NCBI GenBank assembly: GCA_009841255.1
Contig: VXMD01000031.1
Coordinates: 1-50,964 of the forward strand
Direction: 5' to 3'
DNA: 50,964 bases
Source: Candidatus Poribacteria bacterium
GTDB lineage: Bacteria > Poribacteria > WGA-4E > WGA-3G
Shown here one piece after another: positions 34,511-42,085 of the stretch. A program made the position numbers and the translations under genes. The notes below the pieces were generated by a model. It did not search any database. It was given only the letters and a program-made list of their open reading frames with translations, and had not been told where the DNA came from. Positions within the stretch are counted from its first letter, which is position 1, and each line of letters starts with the position of its first letter.

Positions 34511-35809
34511 ATGCGTAACTATTTTATTGAGTCCTTCAAGATAACTAAACTATGGGATTATCGAGATATTGACCTAACTTTTAACAACGATGTGAATATA
34601 TTGATAGGTCCGAACGGCTCTGGCAAAACTACCATTTTGAACCTTCTCTATTCTATCTTATCGGGCGATCTACGAAGTGTCTTAAACGTTAACTTTAAGC
34701 AAGCAAAGATCCGATTGAGAGGCTTTAAAGGTAGTTCTGTCCGAACGATTAAGGTTGATATTACGGATAAATCTTTGATACTCAAGGTAGGACAGAGAGA
34801 ATACAGTGCTCCTATAGATATTTTTTCTCGCCGAAGGTCCATCCGACCACCTCTGGCTTATTTTTATGAAAGAGAAAACGTTATTAGCCATATACTATCA
34901 GACGAAATTGATGGAGAATCAACTTCTTTGGTTCCTCTGGTTTGGCTCCCCGTAAGCCGTCGTTTACCAATAAGAGAAGATGAAGAAGAAAGGTATACAA
35001 GAAAAGAACCTTTGGAATCGGCAGACTTACGGCTTGAGGAATTATTGGAAGATATCTCTCGCTATCATTCCATTTTAAACGCCCAACTCTCTGATCGTTA
35101 TAGGGAGTTTGAACATCAAGTCTTATCGATGATACTTTATAGCAAAGAACATGATCAACTTAAATCAATTCGTAATTCAGTTTTTCACTCGTTGCCAACA
35201 GAAGCAGAAAAAGATCAATTATTGGATGCTTTCGAGGATGCGGGGTTTTTAGACGAAGTAATGCAGAACAGAATTGACGATCATTTTGCTGCGTTAGCTG
35301 TTGCAGAACAAGTATTTAGCCGAATTCATGAAGGAAAAGATATTCCTGCGGAATTTGAAGACATTTTTGTAATTCCACTTATCGGACGAACGAAAGCTAT
35401 GGTGGAATATGCCAAGAAACTTGAAAAAGATAAAGAAGATATTTTCGTCTCTTTACGCCGTTATGAAGAAATCGTTAATTCATTTTTGAGTAACAAGTCG
35501 ATTAAGTTTGATGAGAGGGGACATTTAAAAATCGAGACTTCTTCGCCGGCAGACATAAATCCGCGCCTTCTTTCATCAGGAGAGAAACAAATTCTAATTT
35601 TCCTCACCGAAGCCCTACTCCGGATTGAAAAGCCTGTGGTTTATGTCGCGGATGAACCTGAATTGTCGCTTCATGTCACTTGGCAAGAAAAACTGTTGGA
35701 ATCTTTAGTGACGCTCGGTGGACAGATGCAAGTAATAGTCGCAACGCACTCTCCCGATATTATTGGTAATTTTCAAGATAAAGTGATAGATTTGGGGAGA
35801 GAAAGTTAA
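34511..35809 (+). CDS. ABC/SMC-type ATPase of a PARIS-like defence pair (AriA-like)
   Basis: A 432-residue ATPase. Walker A is GPNGSGKT at residues 33-40, the signature region is LLSSGEKQILIFL, Walker B is VVYVADEPELSLH, and the switch histidine lies in VIVATHSPDII. The middle third is helical and coiled, as in OLD/RecF-like ATPases. The start at 34511 is preferred (AAGGGG nine bases upstream; MRNYFIESFKITKLWDYRDID is a typical N-terminus). It overlaps the DUF4435 gene by one base (TAATG). In the known PARIS system AriA forms a large ATPase scaffold that senses phage anti-restriction proteins; the assignment rests on length, motifs and the partner gene. Confidence 0.82.
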   Translation: MRNYFIESFKITKLWDYRDIDLTFNNDVNILIGPNGSGKTTILNLLYSILSGDLRSVLNVNFKQAKIRLRGFKGSSVRTIKVDITDKSLILKVGQREYSAPIDIFSRRRSIRPPLAYFYERENVISHILSDEIDGESTSLVPLVWLPVSRRLPIREDEEERYTRKEPLESADLRLEELLEDISRYHSILNAQLSDRYREFEHQVLSMILYSKEHDQLKSIRNSVFHSLPTEAEKDQLLDAFEDAGFLDEVMQNRIDDHFAALAVAEQVFSRIHEGKDIPAEFEDIFVIPLIGRTKAMVEYAKKLEKDKEDIFVSLRRYEEIVNSFLSNKSIKFDERGHLKIETSSPADINPRLLSSGEKQILIFLTEALLRIEKPVVYVADEPELSLHVTWQEKLLESLVTLGGQMQVIVATHSPDIIGNFQDKVIDLGRES

Positions 35810-36684
35810 TGTCGTTGTCCCGGACTCCCTCGGGGTTAGCTGCGGAACATCTCTTTTATCAAGAAATCCTTGTTTATGTTGAAGGCCCCACTGACATTCC
35901 TTCCTATAATGAAGTTCTCCAAAACTACAATTGCCGGATAATATCAAAAAAAGGAAAAGCAGAATGTGAGAAATTCGCAGCACTTCTCGAACAAGGGAAT
36001 TACCCCTACGTTGTTGTTCTTGATGGAGATTATGAGATTTTAGAGCACACTCGCAGTCCACATCGGAGAATTGTTTGGCTTCATCGACATTCTTGTGAAA
36101 ACTACCTTCTTGAGGAAAAGCCGATAGAAAAGTTCCGCCATTACCGTGCTCCTTTAGAAGATAGTTTAGAAAGATTGCCAAGCAGTTTTAAGGAAATCGT
36201 TGAAGATACAGAACTCAATTTTAAGGAACTATTAGTCTTAGATGTGGCGCATCAGCGCGCAAAAACGGGCTATCAGGTGTTTCCCAAGGGAGCAGATCAA
36301 TTTTTTGCTGGACCCAAGACAACGGATTTCCAAGATAGCAGAATTCAGGAACGACGCAGTGAGGCGACTCTGTATATTGATGAACAAAGTATTGAGGAAG
36401 CCAGAACTTTGGTTCGAGGGTTTTTGAAAAATCATCGTTTCATTGATTTACTCCCTGGACACTTCGCTTTTAGCATTATAAGGCGTTGGATAAACCATAC
36501 TGTCAATGTAAGTCGAAGAATTTTAGAAGAAGATATCAGAGTGTTCCTTTCAACAGAAGTATGGCGATCGGTAAAAACCCGCGACCATAACAGTTTGAAA
36601 AGGCGATTGCGGCGTGCAGTTCGGGAAGCAGAACAAATACGTCAGTCCAGTGGCAATCCAGTCCAATCAAACGCAGGTTCGTAG
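35809..36684 (+). CDS. DUF4435/TOPRIM-like effector of a PARIS-like pair (AriB-like)
   Basis: A 291-residue protein with a TOPRIM-like N-terminal half: ILVYVEGPTDIPSYNEVL (glutamate), VVVLDGDYE (DxD) and WLHRHSCENYLLEE, the hallmark of DUF4435. In PARIS, AriB is the effector held by AriA and released as a tRNA nuclease during infection; the same role is inferred here. The C-terminal half is helical and basic. The gene is translationally coupled to the ATPase through TAATG. Its stop codon is the TAG in a dispersed GTAGT hairpin, so the last residues may be repeat-derived. Confidence 0.82.
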   Translation: MSLSRTPSGLAAEHLFYQEILVYVEGPTDIPSYNEVLQNYNCRIISKKGKAECEKFAALLEQGNYPYVVVLDGDYEILEHTRSPHRRIVWLHRHSCENYLLEEKPIEKFRHYRAPLEDSLERLPSSFKEIVEDTELNFKELLVLDVAHQRAKTGYQVFPKGADQFFAGPKTTDFQDSRIQERRSEATLYIDEQSIEEARTLVRGFLKNHRFIDLLPGHFAFSIIRRWINHTVNVSRRILEEDIRVFLSTEVWRSVKTRDHNSLKRRLRRAVREAEQIRQSSGNPVQSNAGS

Positions 36685-36705
36685 TCGTGCGGTTCATCGC
36701 ACGTC
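36681..36705. repeat. Dispersed GTAGT...GTC hairpin, copy 3
   Basis: GTAGTC, GTGCGGT, TC, ATCGCAC, GTC. One pair of the stem is a G-T wobble. The first TAG supplies the stop of the DUF4435 gene. Confidence 0.75.
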
Positions 36706-36802
36706 AAAGATAAAATGAAACCTGAAACCCCTGACAATCCAAAAGATATTACTATTTCCAAGTAACTTATGGATATAATGATCCCGCCTAAACACACAAA
36801 AA

Positions 36803-37034
36803 TTTCATAGTAACCCCCAAAAATTACGCCGTTTCCAAAAGTGCTATAAACCCACACCATGACTGACTTTTCAAAGGGTATTCTGAGAACTTGAAAATTA
36901 AGTTTCATAGTAACTGCGAAAAAACACCGAGTTTCAAAAGTGGCTGAGATCTCACGCAGTGCCTTGCTTCCGGGCAGTTTTCGTCGTAAGGTTTTCCAAA
37001 CCTTACTATGAAATACTATGAAATACTATGAAAT
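36803..37034. repeat. Repeats upstream of the Crp-like regulator gene
   Basis: Two imperfect copies of a TTTCATAGTAAC unit of about 43 bp, 100 bp apart (36803 and 36903), a hairpin AAGGTTT-TCC-AAACCTT (36988-37004), then three exact copies of ACTATGAAAT (37005-37034) followed by TTCAT, giving the palindrome ATGAAATTTCAT. No protein gene lies in 36685-37195. The ACTATGAAAT copies are the reverse complement of the TTTCATAGT core, so they could be one binding-site family. Confidence 0.7.
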
Positions 37035-37114
37035 TTCATAAAAATCCGCGATTCAAACAATAACCACCAACTCCGATAATTGACCGCCATAATCCTGCCC
37101 CAACCATATTTTTC

Positions 37115-37143
37115 TTGCTTTATTGGCAACCTTTTGATATAAT
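37115..37143 (+). promoter_or_regulatory. Candidate sigma-70 promoter of the Crp-like gene
   Basis: TTGCTT (37115-37120), a 17-bp spacer and TATAAT (37138-37143), about 50 bp before the ATG at 37196. The perfect -10 box argues against any coding start further upstream. Confidence 0.6.
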
Positions 37144-37195
37144 TAAGCAGAAAGAAATCATCGCCATTAAACACAGAAACAGCAAAAACCGTAGC

Positions 37196-38080
37196 ATGGT
37201 AACACAACAAAAAATCCCAGAGAGATTCTGGTGCGTTAAAGGGATAGACATCTTCCGAGACCTTTCCGAAACAGATGCCGACGCGCTTGCACGAATAACG
37301 ACTTTCGCTGAATTAAAATACGGAGACACGCTCTCTGACGAAGGCGTTTATCTGTTGAAAGAAGGTCGCATCAAGATTTATCAAACACCGCCGGAAGGAG
37401 AGGCTATCACCTTAGACGTGTTAGAACCCGGCGAATTCTTTGGGGCGGTGAAATGGGAAGATAACGACGCACATCCGAACGTCACCACTGAGACACTCAC
37501 AGAGGTTGTGGTTGGAATCGTTACCGTCCAAAACTTCCAATATTTTTTGAAACGAAAACCCCACTTAGCGTTGCCACCACAGAGAACGATAGGAAGTCTT
37601 ATAAAGCGGTATCTACCCTGGCGTGCGGCGGCACCAGCGAATTACAATCTCGTAACCTCACGTCAGAAACAGCGTCGGAGACTGACGAACCCTTTTCTAA
37701 ACATCGCGTTCCGAAGTCCCGCATCGCGACTCGCGCTTCTGCTACAAAACTACGCCGACGCACTGGAACACAGAGGCACAGCGATGGGACGGAGCTCGCA
37801 GTGTGTCTTACGTAAACTCTCGACAAAGCGGTTGGCACAATTAATCGGCTGCTCCGTTGAGAAGATGGTAGCACTCCTGAACCAGTTCAAACAGCATCAG
37901 ATCATAGAGAAACGGTTTCGGCGGATTCAGATACTTGACCCGTGGCAACTCAAAAAGATTACCAACGCAAGAATGGAAACACTACCACCTCTTCAAACGC
38001 AGTCGGATTCCAACTTTCTACCAGACACGCAGCCTGCAACATCGGCGCAGGCGGATTTAAGGAACGCCGTTGATAGTTGA
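37196..38080 (+). CDS. Crp/Fnr-family transcriptional regulator
   Basis: A 294-residue regulator. The N-terminal cyclic-nucleotide-binding-type barrel is shown by LKYGDTLSDEGVYLLKEGRI then VLEPGEFFG, without the arginine and serine pair typical of true cAMP binding. The C-terminal winged helix is at about residues 200-255, with CVLRKLSTKRLAQLIGCSVE and MVALLNQFKQHQIIE. The ligand is unknown. The last 16 residues (from about 279) and the stop codon come from a dispersed repeat element, so the native tail has been replaced. The ACTATGAAAT repeats and a strong promoter lie directly upstream and may allow autoregulation. Confidence 0.83.
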   Translation: MVTQQKIPERFWCVKGIDIFRDLSETDADALARITTFAELKYGDTLSDEGVYLLKEGRIKIYQTPPEGEAITLDVLEPGEFFGAVKWEDNDAHPNVTTETLTEVVVGIVTVQNFQYFLKRKPHLALPPQRTIGSLIKRYLPWRAAAPANYNLVTSRQKQRRRLTNPFLNIAFRSPASRLALLLQNYADALEHRGTAMGRSSQCVLRKLSTKRLAQLIGCSVEKMVALLNQFKQHQIIEKRFRRIQILDPWQLKKITNARMETLPPLQTQSDSNFLPDTQPATSAQADLRNAVDS

Positions 38081-38110
38081 AACAGACGTTATTCCTCCGC
38101 AAGGTAAAAT
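38030..38110 (+). repeat. Leader-type repeat element, copy 5 (ends the Crp-like gene)
   Basis: AGCCTGC-AACATCGGC-GCAGGC hairpin, GGATTTAAGGAACG, then ATTCCTCCGCAAGGTAAAAT. The element's first half is translated as the C-terminus of the Crp-like protein; the TGA stop is inside it. A heptad-periodic stretch follows (38114-38138). Confidence 0.8.
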
Positions 38111-38160
38111 AGCAATTAGCAGTCGGTTGTCGGTTAAGAGGACTTCGTTATATCAAGTCC

Positions 38161-38258
38161 GTAGCCTGCAACATCGGCGCAGGCGAGTCTACGTAAAGGC
38201 ACATTATTTATCAAATTCACCTGACCGAACCGCAAGGTATAATTAAAAAATTAAAAAT
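38161..38258 (+). repeat. Leader-type repeat element, copy 6 (directly before the M28 peptidase gene)
   Basis: GTAGCCTGC-AACATCGGC-GCAGGC hairpin, then CTGACCGAACCGCAAGGTATAATTAAAAAATTA and the ATG at 38260. Two copies lie within 130 bp of each other here. Confidence 0.85.
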
Positions 38259-38259
38259 T

Positions 38260-39639
38260 ATGAGCAAGAAGAACCCCTATTTGCAACTCGACCAACAGAT
38301 GGTCGGTGACATCTATACTTCGCAAGAAGTAATGGAAAATTTGACAGTCCTATGCGATGAATACGGTGCTCGGTTCGCCGGGACACCTGAGGAATATGAA
38401 GCCGCGAACTTTATCGCCGCCTGTTTCAAACGTTACGGACTCCAAAACGTCAATCTTGAGACATATCCTTACGCTGGCTGGACGCGTGGCACAGCGACGC
38501 TTGAGGTTATCGAACCGATTCGTCGAACTCTGCACTGCATCTCGTTGCCCTACTGCCCCGCCGCCGACGTCACCACCGAACTTGTCTCTGTTGGATGTGG
38601 AAGTCCTGACGAATACACCGCACTCGGTGATACAGCAACCGATAAACTGGTTATGGCGCAGAGCGCCTCACCCCCCGATCTCGGGAGATGGGTACACCGC
38701 AAGGAGAAGTTTGAACGTGCTGTACTTGCGGGTGCAAGCGGATTCATTTTTGTCAGCGAACACCCGGGGGTCGGACCCGAAACGGGGAGCCTTCAAAACG
38801 ACAGACGCGCCCCTATCCCCGGCATATCCGTTTGCAGAGAAGATGGCGAATTCCTGGCACGGTTGATCGCACGAGAAAACGGCAAGGTAACACTCAAACT
38901 CCAAACGACGGATATCAATGAACCGCGGACCTCGTGGAACGTCGTCGCAGATTTGCCCGGTAATGAAAATCCCGAAGAGATGGTGGTCGTCGGGTGCCAT
39001 TACGACGGACACGATATCTCACAAGGCGCGCACGACCCCGCTTCAGGAATGGTATCCGTCATAGAAGCCTCGCGTGTCCTATCCACTTATGCCGCCGATT
39101 CGCTCAAGTGTACCGTCCGTTTCATCGCTTTCGGAACGGAAGAAATCGGACTGACCGGAGCGTTCCGTTATGTCGATGCACACGCCTCGGAGTTGGATAA
39201 CATTCGGTTCATGCTCAATATGGATGCCGCAGGCGGTGCAAGTCGTAAGGGCATTGTCCTCCACTGCTGGAACGCATTGGGCCCCTTCTTTAACACCGCA
39301 CGTGAGCAGATGCACACCGAAATGCCGGTTGGACAGAAAGTGCATTCCTATTCTGACCATTTTCCGTTTTTCCTTAAAGGGGTGCCTTCAAGTCACATGG
39401 GCGACCCAGACGCGCCGCCTGCCGGTAGAGGTTTCGGTCATACGGCTTACGACACACTGGACAAAGTGGAATTGGAGAATCTACGGGCTGCCAGTTCAGT
39501 CGGTGCAAGAGTCGCACTCCGCTGCGCGAATGCCGACCATTTTCCTGCCAAACGCCGAACATCGGAAGCGGTTCAAGAGATTGTTGATACGGACCCAGGG
39601 TTAGAAGGATACCGCATCTCTCTCAAATTGACAAGCTAA
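38260..39639 (+). CDS. M28-family zinc aminopeptidase-like protein
   Basis: A 459-residue metallopeptidase with two-zinc M28 motifs: VVVGCHYDGHD (zinc histidine), AHDPASGM (bridging aspartate), GTEEIGLTGA (catalytic and zinc glutamates), MLNMDAAGG (zinc aspartate) and GFGHTAYDTLDK (zinc histidine). A PA-like inserted domain (about residues 130-220) lies before the catalytic core. No signal peptide is evident, so it is probably cytoplasmic. It would trim N-terminal residues from peptides. The 3-bp gap to the htrA-like gene suggests an operon for protein turnover. Confidence 0.9.
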   Translation: MSKKNPYLQLDQQMVGDIYTSQEVMENLTVLCDEYGARFAGTPEEYEAANFIAACFKRYGLQNVNLETYPYAGWTRGTATLEVIEPIRRTLHCISLPYCPAADVTTELVSVGCGSPDEYTALGDTATDKLVMAQSASPPDLGRWVHRKEKFERAVLAGASGFIFVSEHPGVGPETGSLQNDRRAPIPGISVCREDGEFLARLIARENGKVTLKLQTTDINEPRTSWNVVADLPGNENPEEMVVVGCHYDGHDISQGAHDPASGMVSVIEASRVLSTYAADSLKCTVRFIAFGTEEIGLTGAFRYVDAHASELDNIRFMLNMDAAGGASRKGIVLHCWNALGPFFNTAREQMHTEMPVGQKVHSYSDHFPFFLKGVPSSHMGDPDAPPAGRGFGHTAYDTLDKVELENLRAASSVGARVALRCANADHFPAKRRTSEAVQEIVDTDPGLEGYRISLKLTS

Positions 39640-39642
39640 GTT

Positions 39643-41073
39643 ATGGGCACTACACATTATCCAATTAAACTCTTAATCCTTATTTCAATACTTGTCGGCG
39701 CACTTTGGACCCCTGCCTATAGCGCAGGGGCTAATAGAGAAGCGAGGTCGGGAAATCCCACCAGCGACGCAGTCACAGCATCGCGGCGCACAGCAATTGT
39801 CGTAGCAGTAGCGAATGCAAGTCCCGCAGTCGTCAATATCAGTGCTGTCCGGAGCGTTGAGACACGCACATCCTTTGATGAATGGTTCTGGGGCGAGATT
39901 ACGCTTCCGCGTAGGCGGCGTGCCTTACGAGAGGTCGGTTCCGGGGTTATCGTTGATAGAAATGGACATATCCTGACAAATTATCACGTCATCAGAGATG
40001 CCGATAAAATTACCGTCACTGTCCCTGATGGACGGGAATTTGAGGCACAGATCGTCGGATATGATCTTTTCTCAGATCTCGCCCTTTTGGAGGTCGAAAC
40101 AGACGGGGTATCCCTCCCAGAAATTCAGTGGGGAAACTCAGATTCGCTTCTGATAGGTGAATGGGTCGTCGCAATCGGAAATCCGTTCGGTTTGTCGTTA
40201 GGCGACGCGCAACCTACAGTCACAGCGGGTATCGTGAGCGCGACAAAACGCACGCTTACCGTCGAAGACCTGTATCATGAGGATCTGATTCAAACAGACG
40301 CCTCCATTAATCCAGGCAACAGTGGCGGTGCGTTGGTAAACACACACGGTGAACTTATCGGTATCAACACCGTCATCCGTTCAACCAGCGGTGGGTCACA
40401 AGGCGTCGGTTTTGCGATTCCCGTCAATAAGGCGAAGCGGGTCGTCCAACAGATTACCGAGTATGGCAGCGTTATTTCCCCCTACTTTGACGTGGAGGTA
40501 CAGCCCGTAACTGAAGAGTTGGCAGAAAAGTTGTCAATGCCGCACAACATCGGGGTTTTGGTGTCGGAAGTAGGGAAACGCAGCCCTATTGCTGATGCAG
40601 GCATTAAACGAGGAGATGTCATTGTTGCGATTTCAGAGCAACGCATCAAAGACGAACAGGACTTTAACGCACGCACGCGTCTGCTGCCACTCAATCAACC
40701 CGTCCAATGCGAGTTCATCCGCCGTGGGAAAAGACGGCAGACCGAATTCACATTGAAAACGCTACAGTGGAATTATACACCCCCCGGATGGGGGATAACG
40801 GTTGCTCAACCCGATAAGGCGATGGCACAGAAATATAAGCAGCGTGGTGTTATTGTCATGCGCATCGAAAAAGACAGTGGATTGGCAAGCGCGCTGGAAC
40901 GTGGGGATTTTATCTACCAAATCGACGATACCCCCATCCATTCGCTTGAGATCTTCAAAATTGTTGATGACCATATCCGCACCCAAAATAGGACGCAAGT
41001 TTATTTTGAGCGAGACGGCATCTATCAAGCCGTTCCCGTCACTTTTTTTAATAGAAACAATCGGCGGAGATAA
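39643..41073 (+). CDS. HtrA/DegP-like periplasmic serine protease with two PDZ domains
   Basis: A 476-residue exported protease. The signal peptide is IKLLILISILVGALWTPAYS. The trypsin-like domain has the triad His115 (TNYHVI), Asp145 (SDLALLEV) and Ser227 (INPGNSGGALVN), all intact. Two PDZ domains follow, the first with GVLVSEVGKRSPIADAGIKR and GDVIVAIS, the second near RGVIVMRIEKDSGLASALER. This is the DegP/DegQ arrangement for degrading or refolding misfolded envelope proteins. It is encoded 3 bp after the M28 peptidase gene, so both are probably one transcript. Confidence 0.94.
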   Translation: MGTTHYPIKLLILISILVGALWTPAYSAGANREARSGNPTSDAVTASRRTAIVVAVANASPAVVNISAVRSVETRTSFDEWFWGEITLPRRRRALREVGSGVIVDRNGHILTNYHVIRDADKITVTVPDGREFEAQIVGYDLFSDLALLEVETDGVSLPEIQWGNSDSLLIGEWVVAIGNPFGLSLGDAQPTVTAGIVSATKRTLTVEDLYHEDLIQTDASINPGNSGGALVNTHGELIGINTVIRSTSGGSQGVGFAIPVNKAKRVVQQITEYGSVISPYFDVEVQPVTEELAEKLSMPHNIGVLVSEVGKRSPIADAGIKRGDVIVAISEQRIKDEQDFNARTRLLPLNQPVQCEFIRRGKRRQTEFTLKTLQWNYTPPGWGITVAQPDKAMAQKYKQRGVIVMRIEKDSGLASALERGDFIYQIDDTPIHSLEIFKIVDDHIRTQNRTQVYFERDGIYQAVPVTFFNRNNRRR

Positions 41074-41082
41074 GTGTTTTAT

Positions 41083-41120
41083 AGTCGTCAGTTAACAGTT
41101 TTCAGTTTTCGGTTACAAGA
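41083..41120. repeat. Heptad-periodic degenerate repeat
   Basis: AGTCGTCAGTTAACAGTTTT then CAGTTTTCGGTTACAAG, reading in 7-nt steps (GTCGTCA, GTTAACA, GTTTTCA, GTTTTCG, GTTACAA). Confidence 0.6.
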
Positions 41121-41148
41121 GACTTCAGTTAACCAAAACCCAAATCGC

Positions 41149-41236
41149 GTAGCCTGCAACAACGGCGCAGGCGGATAACGCAAAGAAACGAGAATATCTT
41201 AACCCATCTGACCGAACCGCAAGGAACATTAAAAAC
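41149..41236 (+). repeat. Leader-type repeat element, copy 7 (directly before the TPR gene)
   Basis: GTAGCCTGC-AACAACGGC-GCAGGCGGAT hairpin, then CATCTGACCGAACCGCAAGG and AACATTAAAAAC ending at the ATG of 41237. Confidence 0.85.
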
Positions 41237-41953
41237 ATGAAATTGCAACTACCGACACTCATCGCCGTTTGCCTTGCCATCCTGCTCGTTGGGGGTATCT
41301 ACTTCTTCGGCAGGGACAAGGCAGAATTGGGAATCGCCGTTAATTTGGAAAGTGAGGAATTCAAGCAACTCCGAACGCACGCAACCGATGCGTTCAACGC
41401 CGGGAAATATCAACAAGCCATTGAACTTTACAGTGAAGCGTTAAAGATGCGTCCCGAAAACGCTGAAATCTATAATGACCTCGGGACCGTCTACTACGAG
41501 CAAGGCCTCAAATACGCCGGACCGAGTTGGCCCTCGTGGGAGAAGGAATTGCGAGAAGACTCAGTTAATGAAGCAATCGCTGAACTTAAAGTCGCTGTTG
41601 ACAAAACAGGTTCCGGTTCCATTATGCTCAAAACACGAGATGAAGCGGTCGCCGATGCTATTGAAGCAGAGGCAACACAACTCGATGGAGCGGTATATAG
41701 ACAACGTTGGGAAAATGAAACAACACTGAGTGTGCTGATTGGGCAAACGAAAATCTATATGCTGCGCGCCCGCGACCATTACATCCGCGCTTTGGATCTG
41801 AAACCGACGCATAGTGTCGCTTATCGTAACCTCGGTTCGTTTTATATGAAGGTAGGCAGAACCGATAAGGCACTCGATTATTATCAAGAGGCATACAAAT
41901 TGGATCCAAGAGATGCCGAGTTGGAAGAATACCTGAACCAGTTTAGAAAATAG
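41237..41953 (+). CDS. Membrane-anchored tetratricopeptide repeat protein
   Basis: A 238-residue protein with an N-terminal membrane segment (LPTLIAVCLAILLVGGIYFFG) and TPR units before and after an interruption: AFNAGKYQQAIELYSEALKM with YNDLGTVYYEQGLKYAG, then ALDLKPTHSVAYRNLGSFYM and KVGRTDKALDYYQEAYKLDP. The middle 80 residues contain no clear TPR. A scaffold role at the membrane is likely. Its ribosome binding site is the AAGGAA of a dispersed leader element just before the ATG. It lies downstream of the HtrA gene and could share function with it. Confidence 0.82.
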   Translation: MKLQLPTLIAVCLAILLVGGIYFFGRDKAELGIAVNLESEEFKQLRTHATDAFNAGKYQQAIELYSEALKMRPENAEIYNDLGTVYYEQGLKYAGPSWPSWEKELREDSVNEAIAELKVAVDKTGSGSIMLKTRDEAVADAIEAEATQLDGAVYRQRWENETTLSVLIGQTKIYMLRARDHYIRALDLKPTHSVAYRNLGSFYMKVGRTDKALDYYQEAYKLDPRDAELEEYLNQFRK

Positions 41954-41970
41954 TTTACAGTTTTCAGTGC

Positions 41971-42072
41971 GGGTTGCGTGGCAACCCTTTCGGGTGTCGG
42001 TTCTGGGTCACAAGAGGGTTTTTGTTAAACCCTATCCCTCTTTAACCGATAACTGAAAACCGATAACCAATA
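41971..42072. repeat. Hairpin and heptad repeat between the TPR and cyclase genes
   Basis: GGGTTGC-GTG-GCAACCC (41971-41987) is a perfect 7-bp hairpin. AACCGATAACTGAAAACCGA plus TAACCAATAA (42043-42072) shows 7-nt periodicity. Confidence 0.6.
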
Positions 42073-42085
42073 AACATTTAGAAAT

